Source: Micromonospora haikouensis
GTDB lineage: Bacteria > Actinomycetota > Actinomycetes > Mycobacteriales > Micromonosporaceae
DNA length: 64,000 bases
Direction: 5' to 3'
NCBI RefSeq assembly: GCF_900091595.1
Contig: NZ_FMCW01000030.1
Coordinates: 39,146 to 103,145, forward strand
Under the pieces are notes generated by a model. That model searched no databases. It was not told the origin of the DNA and saw only the letters and a list, made by a program, of their open reading frames with translations. Within the stretch, counting starts at the first letter, position 1. Every line of letters begins with the position of its first letter. Of this stretch, positions 17,407-23,976 are shown piece after piece. A program made the position numbers and the translations under genes.

Positions 17407-17464
17407 GTGATCAAGAGAAAAGCGTCAGGGTTGATCTCGACGGTGACGCAAACCTCTTGATCAC
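17407..17464. repeat. 58-bp palindromic intergenic element, copy 1
   Basis: Begins GTGATCAAGAG and ends CTCTTGATCAC (perfect 11-bp terminal inverted repeat). The pairing continues inside, GCGTCA near the left arm with TGACGC near the right arm, and GATCT lies near the centre. The same element with the same length occurs at 63498-63555. Confidence 0.85.
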
Positions 17465-17504
17465 GGAGCTGGGGGCAGGGATGCGTGGGCGCCGCCCGAC
17501 GCGG

Positions 17505-17542
17505 ACGAGCGGGCCGCCCCCCATCGGGGGCGGCCCGCTCGT
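17505..17542 (-). terminator. Terminator hairpin after the PepSY gene
   Basis: A perfect 17-bp stem (17505-17521 with 17526-17542) and a 4-base loop, 40 bases beyond the PepSY stop codon in its direction of transcription. Confidence 0.85.
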
Positions 17543-17582
17543 GTCTCACGGTGACGTACGGGCGTTCGGCCCGCCGTCCGGC

Positions 17583-18083
17583 TCAGTCGTCGTCGCGGTC
17601 GTCATCGTCGTCGCGGTCGTCCGCGTCGTGGTGATCGTCGCCGTCCACCGGCTCCTTCTCGGCCTCGACCACGGTGCCGTCGTTGCGGTCGACGTCGATC
17701 TCGTGTTCGGTCTGCCCGTCGACGATCTCGATGCTCCACACCGCCCGGCCGTTCTCGTCGTCGGCCTCGATCTCGACGATCCGCCCGCCGCCGGCCCGCG
17801 CGAGGGCGATCTCGCCGGCCCGCTGCTGGTCGACCTTGCCGGCCGGGGCGCCGGTGTCCGCCGGGGCACCGGTGGCCGACGGCACGCCGGTGGCCGTGGG
17901 AGCGCCGGTCGGGGTGCCGCTCGCGCCGTCGTCCGGGGTGGTGGCCGCCGGGGCGGCGGTGGCGGCGGTCAGGGTGGTGCGAGCCACCCGGTCGTCGGCG
18001 GCGGTGACGCCGACGGCCACCCCGGCCGCCGCCAGCATCGCCGCGCCGCCCAGGGACGCCATGATCAGGGAGTTGCGCTTCAT
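17583..18083 (-). CDS. Secreted or membrane-anchored PepSY-domain protein
   Basis: 166 residues from the ATG at 18083 with GGAAAGG about 9 bases upstream. A signal/anchor segment (MASLGGAAMLAAAGVAVGV) is followed by a Thr/Ala/Pro/Gly linker and a PepSY domain (about 85-145; KVDQQRAGEIALARAGGGRI ... VWSIEIVDGQTEHEIDVD). PepSY domains inhibit or modulate proteases in the cell envelope. The C-terminus is a striking acidic tail of mostly Asp and Arg (DRDDDDDRDDD) that could bind cations. It lies just downstream of the histidine-kinase gene on the same strand (100 bases), a common pairing in actinomycetes, and is probably a target or accessory of that system. Confidence 0.85.
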   Translation of the reverse strand: MKRNSLIMASLGGAAMLAAAGVAVGVTAADDRVARTTLTAATAAPAATTPDDGASGTPTGAPTATGVPSATGAPADTGAPAGKVDQQRAGEIALARAGGGRIVEIEADDENGRAVWSIEIVDGQTEHEIDVDRNDGTVVEAEKEPVDGDDHHDADDRDDDDDRDDD

Positions 18084-18183
18084 CTCGGGCACCTTTCCTC
18101 GTGTTCCTGCCTAGAAGGATCGGTCCCGGCGGGATAGCGGCGCGCTGCACCGACGCTAAGGCCCGGTTAAGGCCGTGCCGGCG

Positions 18184-19467
18184 CTAGGAGCCCGACGGCG
18201 GCGGGCCGAGCCAGAGCCGCACCTCCGCCCCGCCGCCGCGGGCGGTGCGCAGCTCCAGCCGGCCCCCGGCGGCCTCCGCCGCCCGGCGGGCGATGTCCAG
18301 GCCGAGACCGGTCGACCCGGCCGGGCTCGCGCCCCGGGCCACGGTGGCGGCGGGCATGCCGGGGCCGGAGTCGGCCACCGCGAGCAGCACCCGCCCGTCC
18401 CGCCGGGCGAGCCGGACGGTGAACGCGGTGCCGTCGGGGGTGTGCGCGAAGACGTTGCCGAGCAGCGCGTCGACCGCGGCGGCCAGCTCGTCGGCGGGCA
18501 CCCCGACCGGCAGCGGCCCGCCGGCCAGGTCACGGTGGACCTCCCGTCCGGTGTCCTCGGCCAGCACCGACCAGAACGCCACCCGGTCGGCAACCACGGC
18601 CGCCGCGTCGCAGCCCGCCGGGGCGGCGGCCGGTGACCGGTCGCGGCGGGCCTGGCGGATCAGGCCGGTCACCGCCCGCTCCAACGCGTCCGCCGCGGCG
18701 GCGATCCGGGCCGCGTCCTGCGGATCGGGCAGCGACTCGGCCTCCAACCGCAGGGCCGTGAGCGGGGTGCGCAGCCGGTGGGACAGGTCGGCCACCTGCT
18801 CGCGTTCCTGCGCCAGGAGCACCTGGATGCGGCCGGCCAGGTGGTTGAGCGCGCCGGCCACCTCGCGCAGCTCGGCCGGTCCGGCGGGGGTGACCCGCGC
18901 GTCCAGCTCGGCGTTGGCGAGCCGGTGCGACACCGCCGACAGCTCGGTGATCGGCCGGACCAGGGTGCGGGCCAGCCGGTCGGCCACGGCCAGCCCCACC
19001 AGCACCAGCAGCACGCCGAGCAGGGCCAGCACGAGCCAGGCCCGGGTCACCCCGGCCGTCAGCTCGGCGCGGGGCACGACCGTGCGGATCACCCCGGTGC
19101 CGTCCGGCCGACCCTGCACGGCGATCACCACCTCGCGTCCCGCGTCGGACTCCGCGGTGAGGCTCTGCCCGCGTTCGGCCAGGGCCACCGCGGGGGTACG
19201 CGGGACGGGTGTGCCGAGCACGGTGTCGCCGGGCAGGTAGACGCTGACCGGGCGGCCGGACTCGGCGGCGAGCTGCTCGACGGTCAGCCGGATGGTCTCG
19301 GCGTCGGCGGTGCCCACCACGGGCACCAGGCTCTGCGCGTCGGCCGTGGCCCGGACGGTGGCCCGGTCCTCGGCGACGGCGCGCACCAGCAGCGCCAGCG
19401 GCACGAGGAACGCCACGAGGGTGAGCACACTGACGGCGGCGGCCAGCAGCGCCAGGCGGGCCCTCAC
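18184..19467 (-). CDS. Sensor histidine kinase
   Basis: 427 residues from a GTG at 19467 that overlaps the stop of the response-regulator gene (GTGA). Two membrane helices (about 8-30 and 143-165) flank an extracytoplasmic sensor domain of about 110 residues. A HAMP linker (RTLVRPITELSAVSHRLANA) follows, then the phosphoacceptor His in QVADLSHRLRTPLTALRLEA. The ATP-binding domain has VDALLGNVFAHTPDGT (N box), VADSGPGMP (G1) and GSTGLGLDIARRAAEAAGG (G2). The signal is unknown. The gene order regulator-kinase-PepSY suggests envelope stress or cation sensing, but this is inference. Confidence 0.92.
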   Translation of the reverse strand: MRARLALLAAAVSVLTLVAFLVPLALLVRAVAEDRATVRATADAQSLVPVVGTADAETIRLTVEQLAAESGRPVSVYLPGDTVLGTPVPRTPAVALAERGQSLTAESDAGREVVIAVQGRPDGTGVIRTVVPRAELTAGVTRAWLVLALLGVLLVLVGLAVADRLARTLVRPITELSAVSHRLANAELDARVTPAGPAELREVAGALNHLAGRIQVLLAQEREQVADLSHRLRTPLTALRLEAESLPDPQDAARIAAAADALERAVTGLIRQARRDRSPAAAPAGCDAAAVVADRVAFWSVLAEDTGREVHRDLAGGPLPVGVPADELAAAVDALLGNVFAHTPDGTAFTVRLARRDGRVLLAVADSGPGMPAATVARGASPAGSTGLGLDIARRAAEAAGGRLELRTARGGGAEVRLWLGPPPSGS

Positions 19468-20156
19468 GCCGCGCCGCCCGGCGGCTCCAGCCGCACGCCC
19501 ACGCCCCGCACGGTGTGCAGGTAGCGGGGCTGCTGGGCGTTCTCGCCCAGCTTGCGGCGCAGCCACGACAGGTGCACGTCGACGGTCTTGTCCGCGCCGC
19601 CGTAGGGGATCTGCCAGACCTCGGTGAGCAGCTCCCGCTTGGTGACCACCTCGCCGGGGCGGGCGGCGAGGTGGTGCAGCAGGTCGAACTCGCGCGGGGT
19701 CAGCTCGACCGCGACGCCGTCGAGGGTCACCTGACGGGCGCGCGGGTCGACGCGCAGGCCGCCCACCACGAGCGTGGGATCGTCCGCCCCGGCGCCCGCG
19801 CCGCGCCGCAGCACCGCGCGGACCCGCGCGTCGAGCTGGGCGGCGGTGAACGGCTTCACGACGTAGTCGTCGGCGCCCGCGTCGAGGACCCGGACGATCT
19901 CGGTTTCGTCGTCGCGGGCGGTGGCCACGATGACGGGCACCGCGCTGACCGCCCGCAGCATCCGCAGCAGCTCCCGCCCGTCCAGGTCGGGCAGGCCCAG
20001 GTCGAGCACGACCAGGTCCGGCCGGTTGTCCAGGGCGTCGCGCAGCCCGTCCATCGCGGTCGACGCGGCGGCCACGGCGTGGCCCCGGTCCCGCAGCGCC
20101 CGCACCAGCGGCGTGCGGATGGTCAGGTCGTCCTCGATCAGCAGCAGGCGGGGCAC
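19464..20156 (-). CDS. OmpR-family response regulator
   Basis: 230 residues, GTG start (MPRLLLIEDDLTIRTPLVRA). The receiver domain shows the acidic pair EDD, the phosphoacceptor Asp in LVVLDLGLPDLDG, and Lys in YVVKPF. The C-terminal winged helix has VELTPREFDLLHHLAARPGE and DKTVDVHLSWLRRKLGE. It is translationally coupled to the kinase gene downstream. The divergent gene at 20258 shares the intergenic region and may be a target. Confidence 0.95.
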   Translation of the reverse strand: MPRLLLIEDDLTIRTPLVRALRDRGHAVAAASTAMDGLRDALDNRPDLVVLDLGLPDLDGRELLRMLRAVSAVPVIVATARDDETEIVRVLDAGADDYVVKPFTAAQLDARVRAVLRRGAGAGADDPTLVVGGLRVDPRARQVTLDGVAVELTPREFDLLHHLAARPGEVVTKRELLTEVWQIPYGGADKTVDVHLSWLRRKLGENAQQPRYLHTVRGVGVRLEPPGGAA

Positions 20157-20257
20157 ACGACGAGGCTAGCCGGACCGGCCGGCGGCGGCCCGGCTCTTAA
20201 CCCTCCCTTAGCGTCGTCCCATGCCACGGTCAACCCTCGATCGGGGATAGTCGGAGA

Positions 20258-20707
20258 ATGCGTCGTCGTTCGTTACTCGCGGTCGCGGGGTGGCTGGCCA
20301 CCGCCGTGCTCGCCACGCTGGTCGGGGTGGCCGCCATCCGGCTGGTCGGGGAGAGCATCACCGGCACCCCGGGCGGGGTGCGCAGCCAGGAGGAGGTCGA
20401 GCGGGCGCTGGCCACGCCGGCGCCCACGGCTTCCGGCGCCGCCTCCCCCGGCGTCGGCGAGCCCACGGGGCCGGCCGGCACCGGTGCCCGGCGGGCCTTC
20501 GCGACCGCCGGCGGCACGGCCGTGGCCGAGTGCGGGCCGGGCGGGGTACGCCTGGTCTCCTGGGCTCCCGCGCAGGACCACCGGGTCGCCGACGTCGACC
20601 GGGGGCCGGACGACGACGTCGAGGTCACCTTCGTCGGGCCGGGCGGGGAGCACGAGCTGAAGGTGCGGTGCGTGGGCGGCGAGCCGGTGGCGGTCGCGGA
20701 CGACTGA
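20258..20707 (+). CDS. Small membrane-anchored or secreted protein, unknown function
   Basis: 149 residues. An N-terminal RRR and hydrophobic segment (SLLAVAGWLATAVLATLVGVAA) is followed by a Pro/Thr/Ala linker and a C-terminal domain of about 70 residues with two cysteines (VAECGPGGVRL and VRCVGGEPVAV) that could form a disulfide outside the cell. I do not recognise a family. It is divergent from the response-regulator gene with about 100 bases between them, so it is a plausible member of that regulon, perhaps together with the PepSY protein. Confidence 0.7.
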   Translation: MRRRSLLAVAGWLATAVLATLVGVAAIRLVGESITGTPGGVRSQEEVERALATPAPTASGAASPGVGEPTGPAGTGARRAFATAGGTAVAECGPGGVRLVSWAPAQDHRVADVDRGPDDDVEVTFVGPGGEHELKVRCVGGEPVAVADD

Positions 20708-20750
20708 CCACGGCGACGGGCAGCCGGTGGGCGACGCGACGGGCGACGCC

Positions 20751-20756
20751 TTGACA
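20751..20756 (+). promoter_or_regulatory. Possible -35 element for the beta-helix gene
   Basis: A perfect TTGACA about 125 bases upstream of the start codon. The sequence 17 bases downstream is a poor -10 match, so the assignment is weak. Confidence 0.25.
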
Positions 20757-20880
20757 CGGCGGAAGGCGAACGAAACCATCGATGATGGTCGCTGCCCGGA
20801 TGGCGCTTGCCGATCCGTCCCGCCGGCCCACCGACTTCCGGGCGCGGCCGGTCCGACGCCACCGCACCCAAGGAGCACCG

Positions 20881-22134
20881 ATGAGACTCCCCGTCCCCCG
20901 TCGACGCCCCCGCGCCCGGCGGTTCGGCCTGCCGGTCGCCACCGCGCTCGCCCTGGTCGGCGCGGCCGTGGCGGTCGCCCCGCAGGCCGCCTCCGCCGCC
21001 GCCGACGGGGGCATGATCTCGCATTACCAGGACCTGGGCGGGGCCAACCCGCAGTGGCAGCTCGTCCGGGTCGGTGCCGCCGCCGACTGCGGGTCGGGCT
21101 CGTTCCAGGCCGAGGCGGTGCTCGGCGGCGGCACCTGGACGGTCCGCAACGGCGGCAGCACGATTCACACCGGCACCGACATGCGCGCCGCCGTGCAGGC
21201 CGCCGTGAACAGCCTGACCGCCGGGCGCACCAGCAAGCAGCGGGTCGTGGTGCGCGGCTCCGGCTCGATGAGCGCCGGCTCCCGGATCTCGCTGCCCAGC
21301 TACACCACCATCGACGTGTGCGGCACGATCAACGTGACCGGCACCGGCTCCGGCGACCAGGCGCCCATCTACTCCCGGGGGACCACACAGGTGGAGGTGC
21401 AGCACCTCACCGTCACGGGCAGCCCGCTGTACGGGATCTTCCTGCGCAACGTCACCAACGTGGTCCTCGGGCAGATCGACATGCGGCTGACCGCCGGGCT
21501 GGGTGTGCGCATCGACAACCGCGGCGACACCAGCCAGTGGACGCGCAACGTACGCATCGACAACGTCTACGTCTCCGGGGCCAGCTCGCATGCCGTCGAG
21601 ACCTACGGCGTCGACGGCCTGACCGTCGGCACCGTCACCGCCCGCAACGTCGGCGAGTCGGGGCTGCTGCTCAACCAGACCATCAACGCCACCGTCACCA
21701 CCGTCGACGCGGAGAACGCCGGCACCGGCACCGGGTACGCGGCGTTCCGGATGGCCAACCGCAACGGCCGCGTCGGCGACAGCTATCCGACCAACGTCCG
21801 GGTGGGCACGGTGCGCGCCCGCGGCGGCGGCCGGGGGATCTTCTGCGTCTCCGAGTCCGGCGGGGCGACGATCGACCGGGTCGACATCGCCAACACCGGC
21901 AACAACGCCATCCTGATCGAGAACTGCTACGGCGTGAACATCGCCTCCGGCGGCGGCACGATCAGCGGCGGCGGGGAGGTGCGGCTCGCCGAGCGCGCCG
22001 AGTTCCCCGGCACCCGTGACATCACGCTGCGCGACTTCACGCTGGTCAACAGCCGGATCGTGGAGAACCCGTGCGTGGACAACCTGACCATCAGCAACGT
22101 CACGCTGAACAACTCGTCGATCAGCCGCTGCTGA
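20881..22134 (+). CDS. Secreted right-handed parallel beta-helix protein (pectate-lyase-like fold)
   Basis: 417 residues from the ATG at 20881 with AGGAG 10 bases upstream. The signal peptide (RRFGLPVATALALVGAAVAV, cleaved near ASAAA) is followed by repeated short beta-strand coils rich in Asn and Thr: VTNVVLGQIDMRLT, TRNVRIDNVYVSG, VDGLTVGTVTARN, DNLTISNVTLNNSSI. These stacked repeats are typical of pectate lyases, polysaccharide epimerases and related glycan-binding proteins. No unambiguous catalytic Asp/Lys cluster can be assigned by eye. The substrate is probably a polysaccharide, acting outside the cell. It has its own promoter region and no operon partner. Confidence 0.82.
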   Translation: MRLPVPRRRPRARRFGLPVATALALVGAAVAVAPQAASAAADGGMISHYQDLGGANPQWQLVRVGAAADCGSGSFQAEAVLGGGTWTVRNGGSTIHTGTDMRAAVQAAVNSLTAGRTSKQRVVVRGSGSMSAGSRISLPSYTTIDVCGTINVTGTGSGDQAPIYSRGTTQVEVQHLTVTGSPLYGIFLRNVTNVVLGQIDMRLTAGLGVRIDNRGDTSQWTRNVRIDNVYVSGASSHAVETYGVDGLTVGTVTARNVGESGLLLNQTINATVTTVDAENAGTGTGYAAFRMANRNGRVGDSYPTNVRVGTVRARGGGRGIFCVSESGGATIDRVDIANTGNNAILIENCYGVNIASGGGTISGGGEVRLAERAEFPGTRDITLRDFTLVNSRIVENPCVDNLTISNVTLNNSSISRC

Positions 22135-22185
22135 GCGAGCGGGCCGCACCGGGCCGCCGCCGGGCGCAGACGCACCGGCGGCGGC

Positions 22186-23082
22186 TCAGGCGGGGTCGGC
22201 CCGGCCCAGCCGCCAGTACCCCATGAAGGCCACCGCCCGCCGGTCCAGCCCCCGCTCCGCCACCAGGTGCCGGCGCAGCGTACGGATGACGCCGGCCTCC
22301 CCCGCGAGCCACGCGTACAGCGGCACCGGCGTCGCCGGGGTCGGCACCTCCCAGAGCAGTTCCCGGTCGACGTCGACGTCGGCGACCGGGCCGGCGGCCG
22401 GCGTGGGGCCGCAGAGCAGGTCGGCCGCCGCGACGGCGGGCACGAGGCGGCTGCCGTGCCGCCCGCCGGCGCGGGGCAGCCAGGTGACCCGCATGCCGGG
22501 CGGCGCGGCGACGCCGAGCGTGTCGGCGGGCTCGGGCACCTCCAGCAGCGCCTGTCCCCGGGCGTCGGCCGGGAGCCGCTCCAGGATGGCGGTGATCGCC
22601 GGCACGGCGGTCTCGTCGCCGGCCAGCAGCAGCCGGCCCGCCGGCGGCGGCCGGAACTCGATGCCGCCGTGCTCGCCGTCGAAGCCGGCGTCGGGGCCGA
22701 GCAGGGCCGCCCGGTCGCCGGGGCACACCCGGCGGGCCCACCGGGTGGCGGGGCCGCCGTCGCCGTGCAGGACGAGGTCGACGTCCACCTCGGCCAGGTC
22801 CGGGCGGGCGGCCCGGACGGTGTACGTGCGGACCGGGTTGCGCAGGTGCTCGGGCAGGGCCCGATAGCGGGCGTACCAGTCGGGGCCCTCGGGGAGGTTC
22901 ACCCCGGCCTGCCCGGGCAGCGGCAGCGCCAGCTTGATCCGCTGGTCGTAGCCGTTGTCGGCGAACCGGTCGAGGTCGGCGCCGGTGAAGGTGACGCGGA
23001 CGAACGACGGGCTGAGCCGCCGCACGGCGCGGACCTCGACGTCGAACAGCCGCCACGGCGCGATGGGCAGGGTCTGGGTCAT
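22186..23082 (-). CDS. Siderophore-interacting protein (FAD-dependent ferric reductase)
   Basis: 298 residues from the ATG at 23082 with GAGAGG 6 bases upstream. Members use FAD and NAD(P)H to reduce ferric siderophores in the cytoplasm and release iron. Visible features: VRVTFTGADLDRF, the FAD-binding motif RTYTVR, HGDGGPATRWARRVCPGD, LLLAGDETAVPAI and the C-terminal YAWLAGEAGVIRTLRRHL with FMGYWRLG. An iron box lies 65 bases upstream, so expression should rise on iron starvation. A second member of the family sits at 28001-28711. The neighbouring acyltransferase gene (23222-23800) is on the same strand. Confidence 0.93.
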   Translation of the reverse strand: MTQTLPIAPWRLFDVEVRAVRRLSPSFVRVTFTGADLDRFADNGYDQRIKLALPLPGQAGVNLPEGPDWYARYRALPEHLRNPVRTYTVRAARPDLAEVDVDLVLHGDGGPATRWARRVCPGDRAALLGPDAGFDGEHGGIEFRPPPAGRLLLAGDETAVPAITAILERLPADARGQALLEVPEPADTLGVAAPPGMRVTWLPRAGGRHGSRLVPAVAAADLLCGPTPAAGPVADVDVDRELLWEVPTPATPVPLYAWLAGEAGVIRTLRRHLVAERGLDRRAVAFMGYWRLGRADPA

Positions 23083-23146
23083 GGCGCCTCTCGGGCTCCG
23101 GCGGGGTCCCGTCCCACGGCACCCGGCGTCGATCATCGGACACCGG

Positions 23147-23165
23147 TCAGGTTAGCCTACCCTTA
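23147..23165 (-). promoter_or_regulatory. Iron box (IdeR/DmdR-type operator)
   Basis: TCAGGTTAGCCTACCCTTA matches the 19-bp palindromic consensus TTAGGTTAGCCTAACCTAA at 16 of 19 positions. It lies upstream of the siderophore-interacting protein gene, and ferrous-iron-bound repressor would block transcription there. Confidence 0.8.
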
Positions 23166-23221
23166 CACAGTCACGCGCGGGGGTGGGCGGCCGTCCCTCC
23201 ACCGGGCGACCGGCCGCCGGC

Positions 23222-23800
23222 TCAGCCCCGGGCGGCCACCCGGTCGAGGAAGACCGACCGGTCCAGGAAGAGCAGCTGGGCCCGCTTCTCCGGCAGGTCG
23301 ATCTGCGGCCCGGGCACGAACCCGGCGCGGACCAGCCGGGCGACCGCCTTGTCGTTGCGCGCGTCCGGCTCGGCGACGATGCGCAGCCGGCCCGGGTCGG
23401 CCAGCACGAAGGCGAGGAACGCGTCGAGGACCGCTCCGGTGAAGCCGGGCTCGACGCCGCCGTCCGGCGGGCCGATCAGCAGGTGGACGCCGAAGTCGCC
23501 CGGGCGCACGTCGTAGCACTCGCCGACCGGGTCGGCCGCCGGCTCGTACGTCTGGAACAGCGCCGCCGGCCGGCCGTCGCGGTGCACGAGGTAGGCGTGG
23601 TGGGTGGCGAGCGAGTCGAGGTACTCGTAGATCTCGCGCACCCGCTCGCGGCTGGCCTCACGCATGCCCCAGAACCGCGATCGCTCCCGGGTGACCCAGT
23701 CGTGGAGCACGTCGACGTCGCAGGCCGGCTCGACGGGGCGGATGAGCACCTCGCCGAACCCCTCGACGTGTCGCCGGCAGGTGGTCGATGCGGTCGCCAT
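23222..23800 (-). CDS. GNAT acyltransferase of the siderophore-biosynthesis (IucB/MbtK-like) type
   Basis: 192 residues from an ATG with GAGGAG 6 bases upstream. The family transfers acetyl or longer acyl groups to N-hydroxylated lysine or ornithine side chains during hydroxamate siderophore assembly. Characteristic stretches are HDWVTRERSRFWGM, THHAYLVHRDGRPAALFQTY, DPVGECYDVRPGDFGVHLLI, RIVAEPDARNDKAVARLVRA and LPEKRAQLLFLDR. It is a paralog of the broken gene at 30881-31436. It lies upstream of the iron-boxed reductase gene on the same strand but has its own start region, where only a weak iron-box-like sequence (23840-23858, about 11 of 19) is seen. Confidence 0.87.
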   Translation of the reverse strand: MATASTTCRRHVEGFGEVLIRPVEPACDVDVLHDWVTRERSRFWGMREASRERVREIYEYLDSLATHHAYLVHRDGRPAALFQTYEPAADPVGECYDVRPGDFGVHLLIGPPDGGVEPGFTGAVLDAFLAFVLADPGRLRIVAEPDARNDKAVARLVRAGFVPGPQIDLPEKRAQLLFLDRSVFLDRVAARG

Positions 23801-23916
23801 GTGACTCCTCGGTAGACGACACCGTGACGGACGGTCAGGTCAGGGCAGCTTAGCCACCCCATCGACGGCCGCGCACGTCGCCCGTCCACCCGCGACACCC
23901 GGGGCACGTACGCGGA

Positions 23917-23956
23917 CGGGTGGCCGGCCCCCGTCGGTGTCGGGGCCGGCCACCCG
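23917..23956 (-). terminator. Terminator hairpin after the alpha-amylase gene
   Basis: A perfect 15-bp stem (23917-23931 with 23942-23956) and a 10-base loop, about 20 bases beyond the amylase stop. Confidence 0.8.
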
Positions 23957-23976
23957 CGTCGCCGCGTGCGCGGCGG

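Larger units (their letters stand above)
17151..17582. other. Intergenic region holding sigma promoter, palindromic repeat and terminator
   Basis: About 430 bases. The left part must contain the sigma-gene promoter, although the sigma frame may begin as far up as 17378. The centre holds a 58-bp palindromic element (17407-17464), and the right end holds a strong hairpin (17505-17542). I see no additional gene. Confidence 0.55.

Noticed and set aside
23840..23858. Iron box upstream of the GNAT gene at 23222
   Set aside because: Only about 11 of 19 matches, with one half-site destroyed, so it is not reported as an operator.
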